Positions 1-8,276 are shown, numbered from the stretch's first letter. The stretch is 55,104 bases of DNA from an uncultured Eubacteriales bacterium (GCA_902790905.1 CADATO010000014.1:1-55104); one strand, 5' to 3'. Made by a program: numbers and translations. Notes: a model not told the origin generated them from the letters alone.

Positions 1-69
1 ATGTGGGGTGATGCTATTGTCTGGAATGAGCTCCACACTTCCACGGAATATCCTTCTTATTGGGATTAA
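1..69 (+). CDS. C-terminal fragment of a probable transposase
   Basis: Only 22 codons are visible, ending ...TEYPSYWD and a TAA. The ATG at position 1 is probably internal, because the frame is open to the edge. I do not recognise the fragment by sequence. The call rests on its position just inside an IS terminal repeat that is repeated at the other end of the window. Confidence 0.35.
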   Translation: MWGDAIVWNELHTSTEYPSYWD

Positions 70-96
70 GGACCAACACGTTTTGTCCTATAACCC
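1..96 (+). mobile_element. right end of an insertion sequence (partial)
   Basis: An open frame running in from the left edge stops at 67-69. Three bases later a 25-bp sequence at 72-96, starting ACCAACACG and ending TATAACCC, is the exact reverse complement of 55007-55031 at the other edge. A coding end followed at once by a terminal repeat is the layout of an IS right end. The family is not assigned; an ISL3-like element is only a guess from the look of the repeat. Confidence 0.6.
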
Positions 97-141
97 TTTA
101 CCGCGGAATCGCTGCGCGATGCGCTTGCGCAGCACGGGCTG

Positions 142-1311
142 CTATTCCTGATACGGCGGGCGCCACTCGCAGAACGCCGCGACGCGCTGCTCCTTCGCGT
201 TGGCTTTGAAGAACCGCCAGATCAGCAGCAGGATGCCGAACACCATCACCACCGTGATGGCTGCACCGATCGCGGGGCGGTCGTGGAGCACCAGCATCAG
301 GGCGCACCCGAGTGCGAAGACGCCGATGATGGAATACCCCAGCCATGGCTTCTTTGCGTTCTTAAACTGGAACTCCGGCTTGTGGTAGGCGGCCAGGCCC
401 CAGAAGCCCGCCATGTAGATCAGCATGCTGATGACAAGATATACCGTCTTCGGCAGGGTGCCTGCCTCGGAGGTGAGCATTGCCTCGAGCGCCATCGTGA
501 TGTTGTTGGCGCCGAAGATCAGCGGGATGTTGAGCAGGGTGTAGCCGATGCCGGAGGTTTTGATCTCGCGGTCCAGGTAGTTGTAGTAGTCAAAGACGTA
601 GATCAGGAACAGCCCGAAGACGACCAGAAAAACCATCATGCCGAAAAACGGCTTGGAAGATGTCGTAAAGTACCCGGTGATGCCGACGACCATCTCGCCG
701 AAGGTGATGACCACGAGCAGCGAGATGCGCTCTGCCAGGTGATCGAAGTGGACCGGACGCTTGCCGAACAGCGGCGCGGACCAGGCGACAAGGCCGATGC
801 CGACCGCCAGCGGGATGATGGCCAGCAGTTTGCCGGTGGACAGGAAGACCGGAATGCACAGCGCCGCCAGCGTTCCTTCTGTGAGGAGGATCGCCATGTA
901 GCGTTTGATGATTTTTTCATCCAGTTTGTCCATGCACTCGTGACGGTGCAGTTTGTAGCCAAACTGCAGGGCGAGGTTGAGCATGATCAGGGCCCAGGCG
1001 ACGTGAAACCGCAGGAAGGTGTCATTGGTCCAGTCCTCCCGGATGCCGTCCGCCATGAAGAACAGGAAGAACATATTGATGAAGATGCAGGCGTAGTCGG
1101 TCGCGTGCCGGTAGCCGTAGCGGTTCATCAGGAATGTGGTCAGGATCCAGATCTGCAGCAGGATCATGAACATCAGCAGGTAGTACGGCAGCGGGCTGAA
1201 GTCGTCAAAGCGCTCGGTCATCGGCTCCAGGAATGCGGTCAGTTTGCTGATGCAGAATACAAATATCAGGTCGTAAAAGAGCTCGATGTGCTCTACTTTC
1301 TTTTCTTCCAT
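142..1311 (-). CDS. LtrA-family (low temperature requirement A) membrane protein
   Basis: This 389-residue, very hydrophobic protein has about ten membrane segments. The motif ELFYDLIFVF at residues 9-18 and the later LAERISLLVVITFGEMV are the two signatures of the LtrA family, whose biochemical function is not established. It is the last gene of a leftward run (arsR, GIY-YIG, nitrilase, this gene) and starts 51 bases after the nitrilase stop, with no strong ribosome binding site, so translation may depend on the upstream gene. The family call is firm; its link to the nitrilase is inferred from position only. Confidence 0.85.
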   Translation of the reverse strand: MEEKKVEHIELFYDLIFVFCISKLTAFLEPMTERFDDFSPLPYYLLMFMILLQIWILTTFLMNRYGYRHATDYACIFINMFFLFFMADGIREDWTNDTFLRFHVAWALIMLNLALQFGYKLHRHECMDKLDEKIIKRYMAILLTEGTLAALCIPVFLSTGKLLAIIPLAVGIGLVAWSAPLFGKRPVHFDHLAERISLLVVITFGEMVVGITGYFTTSSKPFFGMMVFLVVFGLFLIYVFDYYNYLDREIKTSGIGYTLLNIPLIFGANNITMALEAMLTSEAGTLPKTVYLVISMLIYMAGFWGLAAYHKPEFQFKNAKKPWLGYSIIGVFALGCALMLVLHDRPAIGAAITVVMVFGILLLIWRFFKANAKEQRVAAFCEWRPPYQE

Positions 1312-1362
1312 GGTGCTTGGTTTGCTTTGGTCGGGCAGTGTGCTCTGCCATTGCGGTGCTGC

Positions 1363-2283
1363 TTACTCGTGTACGATCAGTTCCAGGACGTCGGGCCGCG
1401 CGTAGTGGCCTACGGCGTCGTGCTCCATTTTGCAGGCGGCGGGCAGCGTCATGTCGAGGTCGGCGATGATGAGCGATTCCTCGTCCCAGACGGGCTCGGT
1501 CACGTAATGCCCGTACGGGTCGATGATGCAGCTGCCGCCCCGGCAGACCATCTCCGGCAGGTCTTTGATGTCTTCGCCGGTCGCGAGATCCGCGGGGTAA
1601 GACGCTTTGCGGATGAGCATGTCGCTGTTGATGAAGTAGCACTTGCCCTCAATGGCGATGTGCTGGATGGTCGCCTGCCATTCCGGGTTGTCGTTGGTGT
1701 TCGGTGAGATGTAGATCGTGATGCCCTTCTGGTAGAGCGCAACGCGTGCGAGCGGCATGTAGCTCTCCCAGCAGATCAGGCTGCCGATGGGGCCGAAGGG
1801 TGTCTCGGTTACCGGGAAGTAATCGCGGTTGGCGTCGCCCCAGACGACGCGTTCGGTGCCGGTGGGCTTGAGTTTTCTGTGGATCTTGTACGTGCCGTCC
1901 GGCGCGAAGATGGCGTTGCTGTTGTACAGCGTCCCGCCCACGGCGTCGCGTTCCGAGAAGCCGATGCTGATATAGGAATCGCTCTTTCGCGCGGCTTCTG
2001 CCAGCGCGGCAAAGGCGGCGTCGCCGGCGACCAGCGAGGCGTCGTAGTAGCGTTTCCAGTCCTTGCGACCGGCCTCGGTGCGCTTGCCCATCGAAAACCC
2101 GAAGTGCATGCCCACGGGATACCCGGGGATGAACAGCTCGGGGAACACGATGAGGTCCGGGTTCTCTCCGGCGGCTTTGTCAATCCATGCGAGCGTCTGC
2201 GCCAGCCCGGATTCTCTGTCGAACATCACCGGCTCTGCCTGCACGAGTGCGATGCGGCAGGTGCTTTTTTCGAGATCTTTCAT
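1363..2283 (-). CDS. nitrilase / carbon-nitrogen hydrolase family protein
   Basis: At 306 residues it has the normal length of a nitrilase-superfamily enzyme, which hydrolyses nitriles or amides through a Glu-Lys-Cys triad. All three are visible: Glu in PELFIPGYP (about residue 49), Lys in HRKLKPTGTE (about 135) and Cys in LICWESYMP (about 169). The CWE context and the PNTNDNPEWQ segment resemble true nitrilases and cyanide hydratases more than amidases. The start has an AAGGAAG site upstream. The substrate cannot be read from the sequence. It lies in the leftward group headed by an ArsR regulator. Confidence 0.85.
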   Translation of the reverse strand: MKDLEKSTCRIALVQAEPVMFDRESGLAQTLAWIDKAAGENPDLIVFPELFIPGYPVGMHFGFSMGKRTEAGRKDWKRYYDASLVAGDAAFAALAEAARKSDSYISIGFSERDAVGGTLYNSNAIFAPDGTYKIHRKLKPTGTERVVWGDANRDYFPVTETPFGPIGSLICWESYMPLARVALYQKGITIYISPNTNDNPEWQATIQHIAIEGKCYFINSDMLIRKASYPADLATGEDIKDLPEMVCRGGSCIIDPYGHYVTEPVWDEESLIIADLDMTLPAACKMEHDAVGHYARPDVLELIVHE

Positions 2284-2312
2284 AATGACTTCCTTTTCTT
2301 AATCATTCTTAA

Positions 2313-2579
2313 TCACTTTTTCTGCGCCCCGGCGATCAGGACTTCCTTCTGGGCACGGGTGAGTTTTTTGATGGCGCATTCCCTGGCCAGCGCCTCTCCC
2401 TTGTCGCCGTATTCCTCGTAGTAGACGAGCTCGACCGGGCGGCGCGGCTTGGTGTACTTGGCGCCCTTGCCTGCGTTGTGCGTGGCCACTCTCGCTTCGA
2501 GGTCTGTGGTCCAGCCGGTGTAGAGCGTGCCGTCGGCGCATTTGAGGATGTAGACGTACTGTGGCTTTGGCGATTCCAT
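2313..2579 (-). CDS. GIY-YIG domain endonuclease-like protein (UPF0213/YhbQ type)
   Basis: This 88-residue protein is a single GIY-YIG domain: YVYILKCADGTLYTGWT near the N-terminus, then ARVATHNAG and KYTKPRRPVELVY. That matches the small stand-alone YhbQ/UPF0213 family, proposed to act on DNA. It starts 9 bases after the arsR stop, so the two are probably co-transcribed. One copy of the repeated octamer GCGATTCC lies across its first codons (ATG GAA TCG C on the coding strand). Confidence 0.85.
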   Translation of the reverse strand: MESPKPQYVYILKCADGTLYTGWTTDLEARVATHNAGKGAKYTKPRRPVELVYYEEYGDKGEALARECAIKKLTRAQKEVLIAGAQKK

Positions 2580-2588
2580 GGGCGCCCC

Positions 2589-2912
2589 CTACAGCTTTTT
2601 GACGGTGTCTACGTATTTATAGACCAGCCCGGCATTCACAAAGTAGTAGGTTGCTTTGTCCTTTTTCATCGACTCGACGAGCCCGGACTTCACCAGCGTC
2701 TTCATGTGCTGGGAGACGGTGGCCTGCGCGTATCCGAACGCCGCTACGAGGTCCTTGTTGCAGACCGGCGTGCGGGTCTTGTTCTGCTCCATGATGTAGC
2801 GGAGCATGCGGATCCTGGCGGGGTGCGCCAGCGCGTCCGACGCCGTGGCGAGGAACTCGATCTCCTCGTCCATGATCTCTTCGCTTTTTGTATAGGCATT
2901 GCGTATGCGCAT
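2589..2912 (-). CDS. ArsR-family winged-helix transcriptional regulator
   Basis: At 107 residues it has the size and pattern of ArsR/SmtB regulators: ALAHPARIRMLRYIM (helix 2-3), a recognition region with QATVSQHMKTLVKSGLV, and a wing with KDKATYYFV. It has only one cysteine (VCNKDL), so the classic metal site is not evident and the inducer is unknown. An AAAGGAC site precedes the start. It heads the leftward run and is divergent from the membrane-protein gene at 3204; autoregulation is likely but not shown. Confidence 0.85.
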   Translation of the reverse strand: MRIRNAYTKSEEIMDEEIEFLATASDALAHPARIRMLRYIMEQNKTRTPVCNKDLVAAFGYAQATVSQHMKTLVKSGLVESMKKDKATYYFVNAGLVYKYVDTVKKL

Positions 2913-3048
2913 AAAACAGTCCTTTCTTTTTGTCCATGTAACCAGCTGCGGTTTATAAATCGCCTAATTACGATACATTTTATGAGGAATCGCTCCCTCA
3001 GTCAAGGACGCAATAGTTGTATAACGAGTATCTGAATGGGATATCAGA

Positions 3049-3119
3049 CGGCGGCGCAGACGCATGCCCTGAGGCGAACGTATCCAGTTCGCCGAAGGAT
3101 GTGCGTCTGACAGCCGCCG
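3049..3119. repeat. nested inverted repeat in a divergent intergenic region
   Basis: Arms at 3049-3065 and 3099-3119 pair over GCAGACGCAT/ATGTGCGTCTG and CGGCGGC/GCCGCCG, with a three-base bulge. Inside, GGCGAAC (3073-3079) and GTTCGCC (3087-3093) form a second perfect stem. No T-run follows, so it is not a simple terminator. The rest of 2913-3203 holds one GGAATCGC octamer (2986-2993) and the promoter at 3144. Confidence 0.6.
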
Positions 3120-3143
3120 CATACATAACGCATGCTGATATAG

Positions 3144-3172
3144 TTGTAAAATGCGGGGATTTGTGGGATAAT
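3144..3172 (+). promoter_or_regulatory. sigma-70-type promoter for the 3204 gene
   Basis: TTGTAA (3144-3149) and GATAAT (3167-3172) are separated by 17 bases and lie about 30 bases upstream of the GTG start at 3204. Confidence 0.5.
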
Positions 3173-3203
3173 ACCACAGGAATATAAAGGGGGAGTATGC
3201 ACC

Positions 3204-3860
3204 GTGAGTAAATCCAAAAGCGGAGTTTCCAATATCCGGATCGTCGTAGACGGTTATGCGATCATGATCGTCGTGCTGCTGCTGCTCCAGCTGGCACGCC
3301 TTCTGTTTACAAATACTGCGATCGAGCTCACAGCGGTCGGCGCAACACTGGTTGCCTGGCTGCTGCTGATGCTGGGCTTTCATAAGATGTCGCCGAAAGG
3401 GGCAGAGTTCAAGCGCGGCCGCGCAGCCTGTCTGTTCGGCATCCTGATGGTCGTGCTGCAGGCGGTGTTCATCATGCGCGATCTGAAGGCCGGGATGGAT
3501 ACCGGGACGTTCATTGATTTCTACGTTCTGTTCTGCTGGTTCATGTCGATCTGCGCGCTGCTGTACACGTATGCGAAGGCGCTGAAGGGCATGCAGCCCA
3601 TCGTCGAGATGACCGACGAACGTCTGGCGGCCAAGTATCCGCGTACGGCGCTTCTGGTCGGCACGATCGTGGTCCTGACGCTGGTGTTCATGCCGATCAT
3701 GCAGATGCTCCCGAAAGTGACCGGGTATGTCGGCACGCTGATCCTCGGCGTTGTCGCAGCGCTTGCGCAGGGATACATCTGCAAGCTGCTGCTGGACGGC
3801 TACCATGCGGTGCGGGCCAATACGGACGAGGCCAGAGAAGCGGCCAGACGGGATAGATAG
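3204..3860 (+). CDS. hypothetical membrane protein
   Basis: I do not recognise this 218-residue protein. It has about six hydrophobic segments (roughly residues 13-33, 40-60, 75-95, 105-125, 150-170 and 175-195), a positively charged loop after the second segment and a charged C-terminus. The GTG start is chosen because GGGGGAG lies 9 bases upstream. It is followed 14 bases later by another membrane protein and the two probably form an operon. Confidence 0.65.
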   Translation: MSKSKSGVSNIRIVVDGYAIMIVVLLLLQLARLLFTNTAIELTAVGATLVAWLLLMLGFHKMSPKGAEFKRGRAACLFGILMVVLQAVFIMRDLKAGMDTGTFIDFYVLFCWFMSICALLYTYAKALKGMQPIVEMTDERLAAKYPRTALLVGTIVVLTLVFMPIMQMLPKVTGYVGTLILGVVAALAQGYICKLLLDGYHAVRANTDEAREAARRDR

Positions 3861-3874
3861 AGTATATAGAAAGA

Positions 3875-4618
3875 ATGGCGAAAGAAGATAAGCGGTACAA
3901 AGGAATGCAGAGTTTTGGCATCGGTGTGCTCCTGCTGGGGGCCACCGCTGTCTTGTCGTTGCTGCGTTCCAGTACGCTGATGATGTCGGTGACATGTGCA
4001 GCCGCGGCCGTCGGGGAATTCCTGATGGCGTACGGCGCGCTTGCGGCGGCGAAATACGGCAAGCCCTTCCGCAGCGGCGGCGTTCTGCTGCTTCTGGCGG
4101 CGTTCCTCAGAACGGTAGGACCTGCCCTGCACATGATGGAGATCGCCGGCACAAGCGAGTCCATGGCGCTGCTCGAGGGCAGCGCGGCAACGCTGGCAAT
4201 GCTGCTCGATGCAGCCGGCGTCGTCATGGTGATGCGCGGCTGTCTGGCAGTGGACAAAGAGCGCGGGATCGGCAAGAGCCTTGCCGTGATCGCCATGGGG
4301 GTGTATCCGGTCGTGGCGGTCTGCGGACAGGCGGTGCCCATCATCGTGGCGCTGTGGTTCAGCGGCGCGCGGACGATCGTCCTGGGCGGCATCACGATCG
4401 CAGCGATCCTGGTCTTCCTGGCAGCCTATCTGGCGGCGGCGGCGAGCCAGAGCTCCTTTGGCAAGATCGATGTCGACTATGAACAGGAACCGGGAACCCG
4501 GCGGCATGTGCAGCGGCCGGAAGCGGGCGGCGGCACCCGGAAGAAGCGGCGCAGCCGCGGCAGGGTCGCCAGACACAGAGAAGCAAACAAAAGTGCAGAT
4601 GAGAGCGGTGCAAGATAA
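3875..4618 (+). CDS. hypothetical membrane protein with basic C-terminal tail
   Basis: This 247-residue protein has about six alanine- and leucine-rich membrane segments up to residue 195. A hydrophilic tail of some 50 residues follows, very rich in Arg, Gly and Lys (TRKKRRSRGR), probably cytosolic. I see no known domain. The stop codon lies inside the loop of the terminator at 4604, so transcription ends as the gene ends. The basic tail could bind nucleic acid or phospholipid, but nothing shows this. Confidence 0.65.
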   Translation: MAKEDKRYKGMQSFGIGVLLLGATAVLSLLRSSTLMMSVTCAAAAVGEFLMAYGALAAAKYGKPFRSGGVLLLLAAFLRTVGPALHMMEIAGTSESMALLEGSAATLAMLLDAAGVVMVMRGCLAVDKERGIGKSLAVIAMGVYPVVAVCGQAVPIIVALWFSGARTIVLGGITIAAILVFLAAYLAAAASQSSFGKIDVDYEQEPGTRRHVQRPEAGGGTRKKRRSRGRVARHREANKSADESGAR

Positions 4619-4634
4619 TTTGCACCGCTTTTTT
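4604..4634 (+). terminator. intrinsic terminator of the membrane-protein pair
   Basis: A perfect 10-bp stem (AGCGGTGCAA / TTGCACCGCT) with a 6-base loop holding the stop codon, followed by five further T. Confidence 0.85.
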
Positions 4635-4648
4635 ATACATGGTACAAT
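4620..4648 (+). promoter_or_regulatory. sigma-70-type promoter of the sigma-54 activator gene
   Basis: TTGCAC (4620-4625) and TACAAT (4643-4648) are 17 bases apart. The -35 box lies in the right arm of the preceding terminator. The transcript would have a leader of only about 15 bases. Confidence 0.5.
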
Positions 4649-4668
4649 AGGGGGCGGAGGAACCCCCT

Positions 4669-6123
4669 ATGGATTATAAAAAACTACTCACCAGCCTGAT
4701 CCCGGAGATGGACGAAGGCATCCATGTCGTGGACCGCGACGGCGTCAATGTGATCTACAGCCAGAAGATGGCTGACATGGAGAAGATCCGCCGTGAGGAT
4801 GTCATCGGAAAGAACTTCCGGGAGGTGTTTTCGTATATTCCTGAGAATGAGAGTACGCTGCTCCAGGCGCTGAAGGGGCACACCACAGAGGCGCAGCAGC
4901 AGACGTTCCTCAATGTCTACGGCAAGGAGATCACGACGATCAACACGACGGTGCCGATCTGGGACAACGGGGAAGTCATTGCGGCGATGGAGCTGGCCCG
5001 TGATATCACGGAGATCAAGTCCATGGCGGACAGGATCCTGGCGCTGCAGGAAGAAAAGATCGCGCCGCCGAAGATGTCCCAGCCGAAGATCCGTCACTAT
5101 ACGTTCTACGATCTGATCGGCAGTGCGCCGGCCTTTGAAGAAGCGGTCTCTGTCGCAAGGCGCGCCGCGCGCAGCGAAGCGCCGGTCTTCATTTACGGCG
5201 AAACCGGCACCGGCAAGGAGCTGTTCGCGCAGAGCATCCACTATGACGGGGCGCGCAAAAGCCGCCCGTTCCTGGCGCAGAACTGCGCAGCCATTCCGGA
5301 GAGTCTGCTGGAGGGCATTCTGTTCGGAACGGTCAAGGGCAGTTTTACCGGCGCCGTGGACAGAGCGGGGCTGTTCGAACAGGCGAACGGCGGCACGCTG
5401 CTGCTCGATGAGATCAGCGCGATGCCGTACGATCTGCAGAGCAAGCTGCTGCGCGTCCTGCAGGAAAAATACATCCGCCGTGTCGGCGGGACACGGGACA
5501 TCCCGGTGGATGTCCGCATCATCGGAACGGTCAACGAGCCGCCTGAAGAGCTGATCGCGCGCAATGCGCTGCGCAGCGACCTGTTCTACCGTCTGGCGGT
5601 CATCAATATCGAGCTGCCGCCGCTGCGTGACCGCAAGGAGGACATCCGGGCGCTGGCGGAGCGATTCCTCGACAAGCACGGCCGCGACGGCCGGTACAAC
5701 CGCTACAGCATGACGATGGAAGCGCTGGAAAAACTGCGCGGATACGACTACCCGGGCAATGTGCGTGAACTGGAGAATATCATCATAGCGGCGACTGCCA
5801 TGGCTGAAGACGGGGAGATCCTCTCGGCGCATATCCGGTTCCCGTTTGAGGTGACGGCGCGCAGGCAGGCGCAGAGCAGAAAGGCGGAAACAGCCGGGCA
5901 GACAGAGCCGGGCGGGGATGCAGCGGCCTGGCCGGAGGCGGTCAACCCTACAGCACTGACGGAAGAAGGCCTGTCGCTGCCGGAACGGCTCCGCCGCATC
6001 GAAGCGGACCTGATTGACGAAGCGATGGAGCGCAACGGGGGCAATATTTCCCGGGCGGCCGCAGAGCTGGGGATCAAGCGGCAGGGTCTGCAGTACAAGC
6101 TGAGAGAGCGTGAGAAGAAATGA
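4669..6123 (+). CDS. sigma-54-dependent transcriptional activator, RocR-like (PAS, AAA+, Fis HTH)
   Basis: This 484-residue bacterial enhancer-binding protein has three parts: an N-terminal PAS sensor (about 10-115), an AAA+ domain (about 148-375) and a C-terminal Fis-type helix-turn-helix (about 440-482, GGNISRAAAELGIKRQGLQ). Visible motifs are Walker A GETGTGKE (177-184), the sigma-54 contact loop as GSFTGA (224-229) instead of GAFTGA, Walker B GGTLLLDE (241-248), RSDLFYRL (302-309) and GNVREL (363-368). The EGILFGTVKGSFTGA stretch is typical of RocR-type amino-acid catabolism regulators. Its stop overlaps the start of the decarboxylase by 4 bases. The -24/-12 promoter at 8127 and palindromes at 7719-7835 make oraSE its most likely target. 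Confidence 0.93.
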   Translation: MDYKKLLTSLIPEMDEGIHVVDRDGVNVIYSQKMADMEKIRREDVIGKNFREVFSYIPENESTLLQALKGHTTEAQQQTFLNVYGKEITTINTTVPIWDNGEVIAAMELARDITEIKSMADRILALQEEKIAPPKMSQPKIRHYTFYDLIGSAPAFEEAVSVARRAARSEAPVFIYGETGTGKELFAQSIHYDGARKSRPFLAQNCAAIPESLLEGILFGTVKGSFTGAVDRAGLFEQANGGTLLLDEISAMPYDLQSKLLRVLQEKYIRRVGGTRDIPVDVRIIGTVNEPPEELIARNALRSDLFYRLAVINIELPPLRDRKEDIRALAERFLDKHGRDGRYNRYSMTMEALEKLRGYDYPGNVRELENIIIAATAMAEDGEILSAHIRFPFEVTARRQAQSRKAETAGQTEPGGDAAAWPEAVNPTALTEEGLSLPERLRRIEADLIDEAMERNGGNISRAAAELGIKRQGLQYKLREREKK

Positions 6124-7715
6124 AAGAGATCAAAGGGCACAGACTGCCGAAGACAGGCGGGCATCCGTCGCTGGAGGAGTTCCTCCTGTCGAACATGCGC
6201 CGCGGCATGACCCGGCTCCATATGCCGGGACACAAAGGCAGAGATGTTTTTATCAAGACCGGGCACGGCAGGCTTCTTGACCATCTGGCCGAGGTGGACA
6301 TCACAGAGATCCCTGGGGCGGATGATCTGTTCAACCCAGATCCGGAAGGGCCGCTCGGCTCGATGATGGCCTGGTATGCGGCGCTGTATCAGGTCAAACG
6401 GAGTTACCTGATGGTCAACGGCGCCAGCGGCGGTATTCTGGCGGCGGTCCTCGCGGTCTGCGGCAGAGGGGATACCCTGATCGTTGCGCGCAACTGCCAC
6501 AAAGCGGTCACCAACGCGATGGCGCTGGGGCAGATCCGGCCGGTCTATGTCTATCCGGATATCATGGAGGAATACGGCATCTGCGGGCCGGTGCGCGCTG
6601 CACAGATCGAAGAGGCGATCCTGCAGCACGAGGAGGCGAAAGCGGTCCTCGTGACCAGCCCGAACTATTACGGCGTGCTCAGCGATATCAGAGCGATCGC
6701 AGAGGTCTGCCATCGGCACGGAAAGGTGCTGATCGTTGACCAGGCGCACGGGGCGCACCTCGCGTTTTTCGACGAAGCGGAGGGAACGTGCCGCTCGGCT
6801 GAGCGCGGCGGGGCCGACCTGATCGTGAACAGCATCCACAAAACGCTGGCCGGGTTCGGGCAGACGGCGGTGCTCAACGTGCAGGGGAAAACCGCGTACG
6901 GTCCCTGCGAGGGCGGCGTCGATCTGCTGGCGCTGGAGGACCGGCTGCAGCAGGTGCAGACATCCAGCCCGTCCTATATCCTGCTGGCGAGCCTGGATGC
7001 GAACGCGGAGATCCTGGAGAACAACCGCGGGGAGCTGGTCTATGAATGGGGCAAGGACATCCGGCGGTTTTATGAAGAGGCGGACAGGATCCACGGCGTG
7101 CATCTGATCCCCGCAGAGCCCTGGATGGATCCGACGAAGATCAACCTGTCAGTCACCGATCCGGCGCTCAGCGGCGCGGAACTTGCGCACAGGCTGCGGG
7201 AGGAATACGGTGTCCAGGTGGAGCTCTGCACGCACCGCATGGTCATGTGCCTGACGGGCCTCGGCACGCGGTGGGGCGATCTGTCCAAACTGCTGCAGGC
7301 GCTGCACCGCATCACCGAAACACACCGCGAAGAAGAAATGCTCCGGGATGCAGCCGCGGAAAAGCTGCCCGTAGGAGCCGGCGTCGCTGCTGCGGCGGGC
7401 GCGGCTGCCGGTGCGGCCGGTCTTTTGGATGAGAGCAGCGCCCAGGCGGTATTTACCAAAGAGGCATACGGGGAAGTCTGGGTCACCCCGCATGAAGTGA
7501 ACGCGATCCCGGAGGAAAAGGAGTGGGTCCCGCTTGTGCAGGCGGCAGGCAGAACGGCAGCATCCGCTGTTACGCCATATCCGCCGGGCGTGCCCGCACT
7601 CTGCCCCGGCGAGATCTATACGGAAAGTGACATTCAGTATATCGTGCGCCTTGCGGAAGAGGGCGGCACGGTCATGGGGGTCTCAGAGAACGGACAGGTG
7701 CTGGTCGGCAAATAG
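6120..7715 (+). CDS. Orn/Lys/Arg decarboxylase family protein (group III PLP decarboxylase)
   Basis: This 531-residue protein carries the family signature RLHMPGHKG near residue 37 and the PLP-lysine motif NSIHKTLAGFGQ near 240. The order and spacing match the aspartate-aminotransferase-fold major domain plus the C-terminal domain of ornithine/lysine/arginine decarboxylases. An Ala/Gly-rich linker (about 420-440) breaks the C-terminal part. It overlaps the activator gene (ATGA) and precedes the ornithine aminomutase region. Ornithine or arginine is therefore a reasonable guess for the substrate, but the sequence does not settle it. Confidence 0.88.
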   Translation: MKEIKGHRLPKTGGHPSLEEFLLSNMRRGMTRLHMPGHKGRDVFIKTGHGRLLDHLAEVDITEIPGADDLFNPDPEGPLGSMMAWYAALYQVKRSYLMVNGASGGILAAVLAVCGRGDTLIVARNCHKAVTNAMALGQIRPVYVYPDIMEEYGICGPVRAAQIEEAILQHEEAKAVLVTSPNYYGVLSDIRAIAEVCHRHGKVLIVDQAHGAHLAFFDEAEGTCRSAERGGADLIVNSIHKTLAGFGQTAVLNVQGKTAYGPCEGGVDLLALEDRLQQVQTSSPSYILLASLDANAEILENNRGELVYEWGKDIRRFYEEADRIHGVHLIPAEPWMDPTKINLSVTDPALSGAELAHRLREEYGVQVELCTHRMVMCLTGLGTRWGDLSKLLQALHRITETHREEEMLRDAAAEKLPVGAGVAAAAGAAAGAAGLLDESSAQAVFTKEAYGEVWVTPHEVNAIPEEKEWVPLVQAAGRTAASAVTPYPPGVPALCPGEIYTESDIQYIVRLAEEGGTVMGVSENGQVLVGK

Positions 7716-7718
7716 CGT

Positions 7719-7835
7719 GCAAAATATTTTGCGCGCCCTTGTATACAAGGCCTGTATTCCCCTGTTTGCAACGTTTTTCTGGAATCGCATCCAAATATGC
7801 AAATATTTTTGCGCCACCAGAGCAAAATATTTTGC
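7719..7835. promoter_or_regulatory. three copies of a 14-bp palindrome, probable activator (UAS) sites
   Basis: GCAAAATATTTTGC is a perfect palindrome at 7719-7732 and again at 7822-7835; GCAAATATTTTTGC at 7799-7812 is a near copy. They lie about 290-410 bases upstream of the -24/-12 promoter at 8127 and just downstream of a gene pair that starts with a sigma-54 activator. Repeated palindromes upstream of such promoters are the usual binding sites of these activators. That this activator binds them is inferred. Confidence 0.65.
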
Positions 7836-7960
7836 GATAGTTGGTATTTTCTAACAGTAAAAATGCTTATTGGTTGTTGTCCGCACAACGGAGAGGGTAT
7901 GCCTCCCGCAGGACCATGAAAAACACAAAAAGGACAAAAGTGTGCAGTATTTTGACATTT

Positions 7961-7990
7961 CCGGTGCCGCCGTGCGCCGGTTTTGTTTTT
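7961..7990 (+). terminator. intrinsic terminator in the decarboxylase-oraS gap
   Basis: A 7-bp stem (CCGGTGC / GCGCCGG with one G-U pair) and a 6-base loop are followed by TTTTGTTTTT. It probably ends the activator-decarboxylase transcript, which would then have a 250-base 3' region. The rest of 7716-8126 contains two GCGATTCC octamers (7781 and 8092) and no convincing gene. Confidence 0.6.
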
Positions 7991-8126
7991 GCACGCGGAA
8001 ATCGGCTGACCATGCAGATCTGAGCGTTCTGGAAAGGTTCAGGTTGCGCGCACGGCGCGAAAATTGCACGCGTCCGTTTGAAAATAATTTGGCGATTCCT
8101 TGCCCTGCAGAGCGAAATCGCTTGTT

Positions 8127-8143
8127 TTGGCACGGTATTTGCT
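8127..8143 (+). promoter_or_regulatory. sigma-54 (-24/-12) promoter of oraSE
   Basis: TTGGCACGGTATTTGCT fits the consensus YTGGCACGNNNNTTGCW at every fixed position. The GG (8129-8130) and GC (8141-8142) dinucleotides are separated by 10 bases. It lies about 150 bases upstream of oraS. Confidence 0.85.
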
Positions 8144-8155
8144 ATACTATTGAAC

Positions 8156-8276
8156 GTGTTCGCATTGCGAACCTTTCCTGGTAAATCAGGATAGTTAGGG
8201 GGCTTGGTGTCTGGCGGCAGTGCTGTTTGACCGCTGCCGTCCGGCACCATATCAAACCAAGTTACTTAATTGCTGC
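8156..8276 (+). promoter_or_regulatory. structured 5' leader of oraS
   Basis: The untranslated leader can fold into three successive hairpins: GTTCGC/GCGAAC (8158-8172); TCCTG/CAGGA; and a long stem between about 8202 and 8262 in which CTTGG, GGTG and GGCGGCAG pair with CTGCCGTC, CACC and CCAAG. No B12-box or other riboswitch consensus that I know is visible. The last hairpin is not followed by a T-run, so it is not a terminator. Function unknown. Confidence 0.5.

Noticed and set aside
283..1707. Plus-strand frame of 474 codons opposite LtrA and nitrilase genes
   Set aside because: The minus-strand genes have clear family motifs; the plus frame is compositionally biased and unrecognisable.
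8156..8276. Adenosylcobalamin riboswitch before oraS
   Set aside because: The leader is structured and the enzyme uses AdoCbl, but none of the conserved B12-box elements is present.
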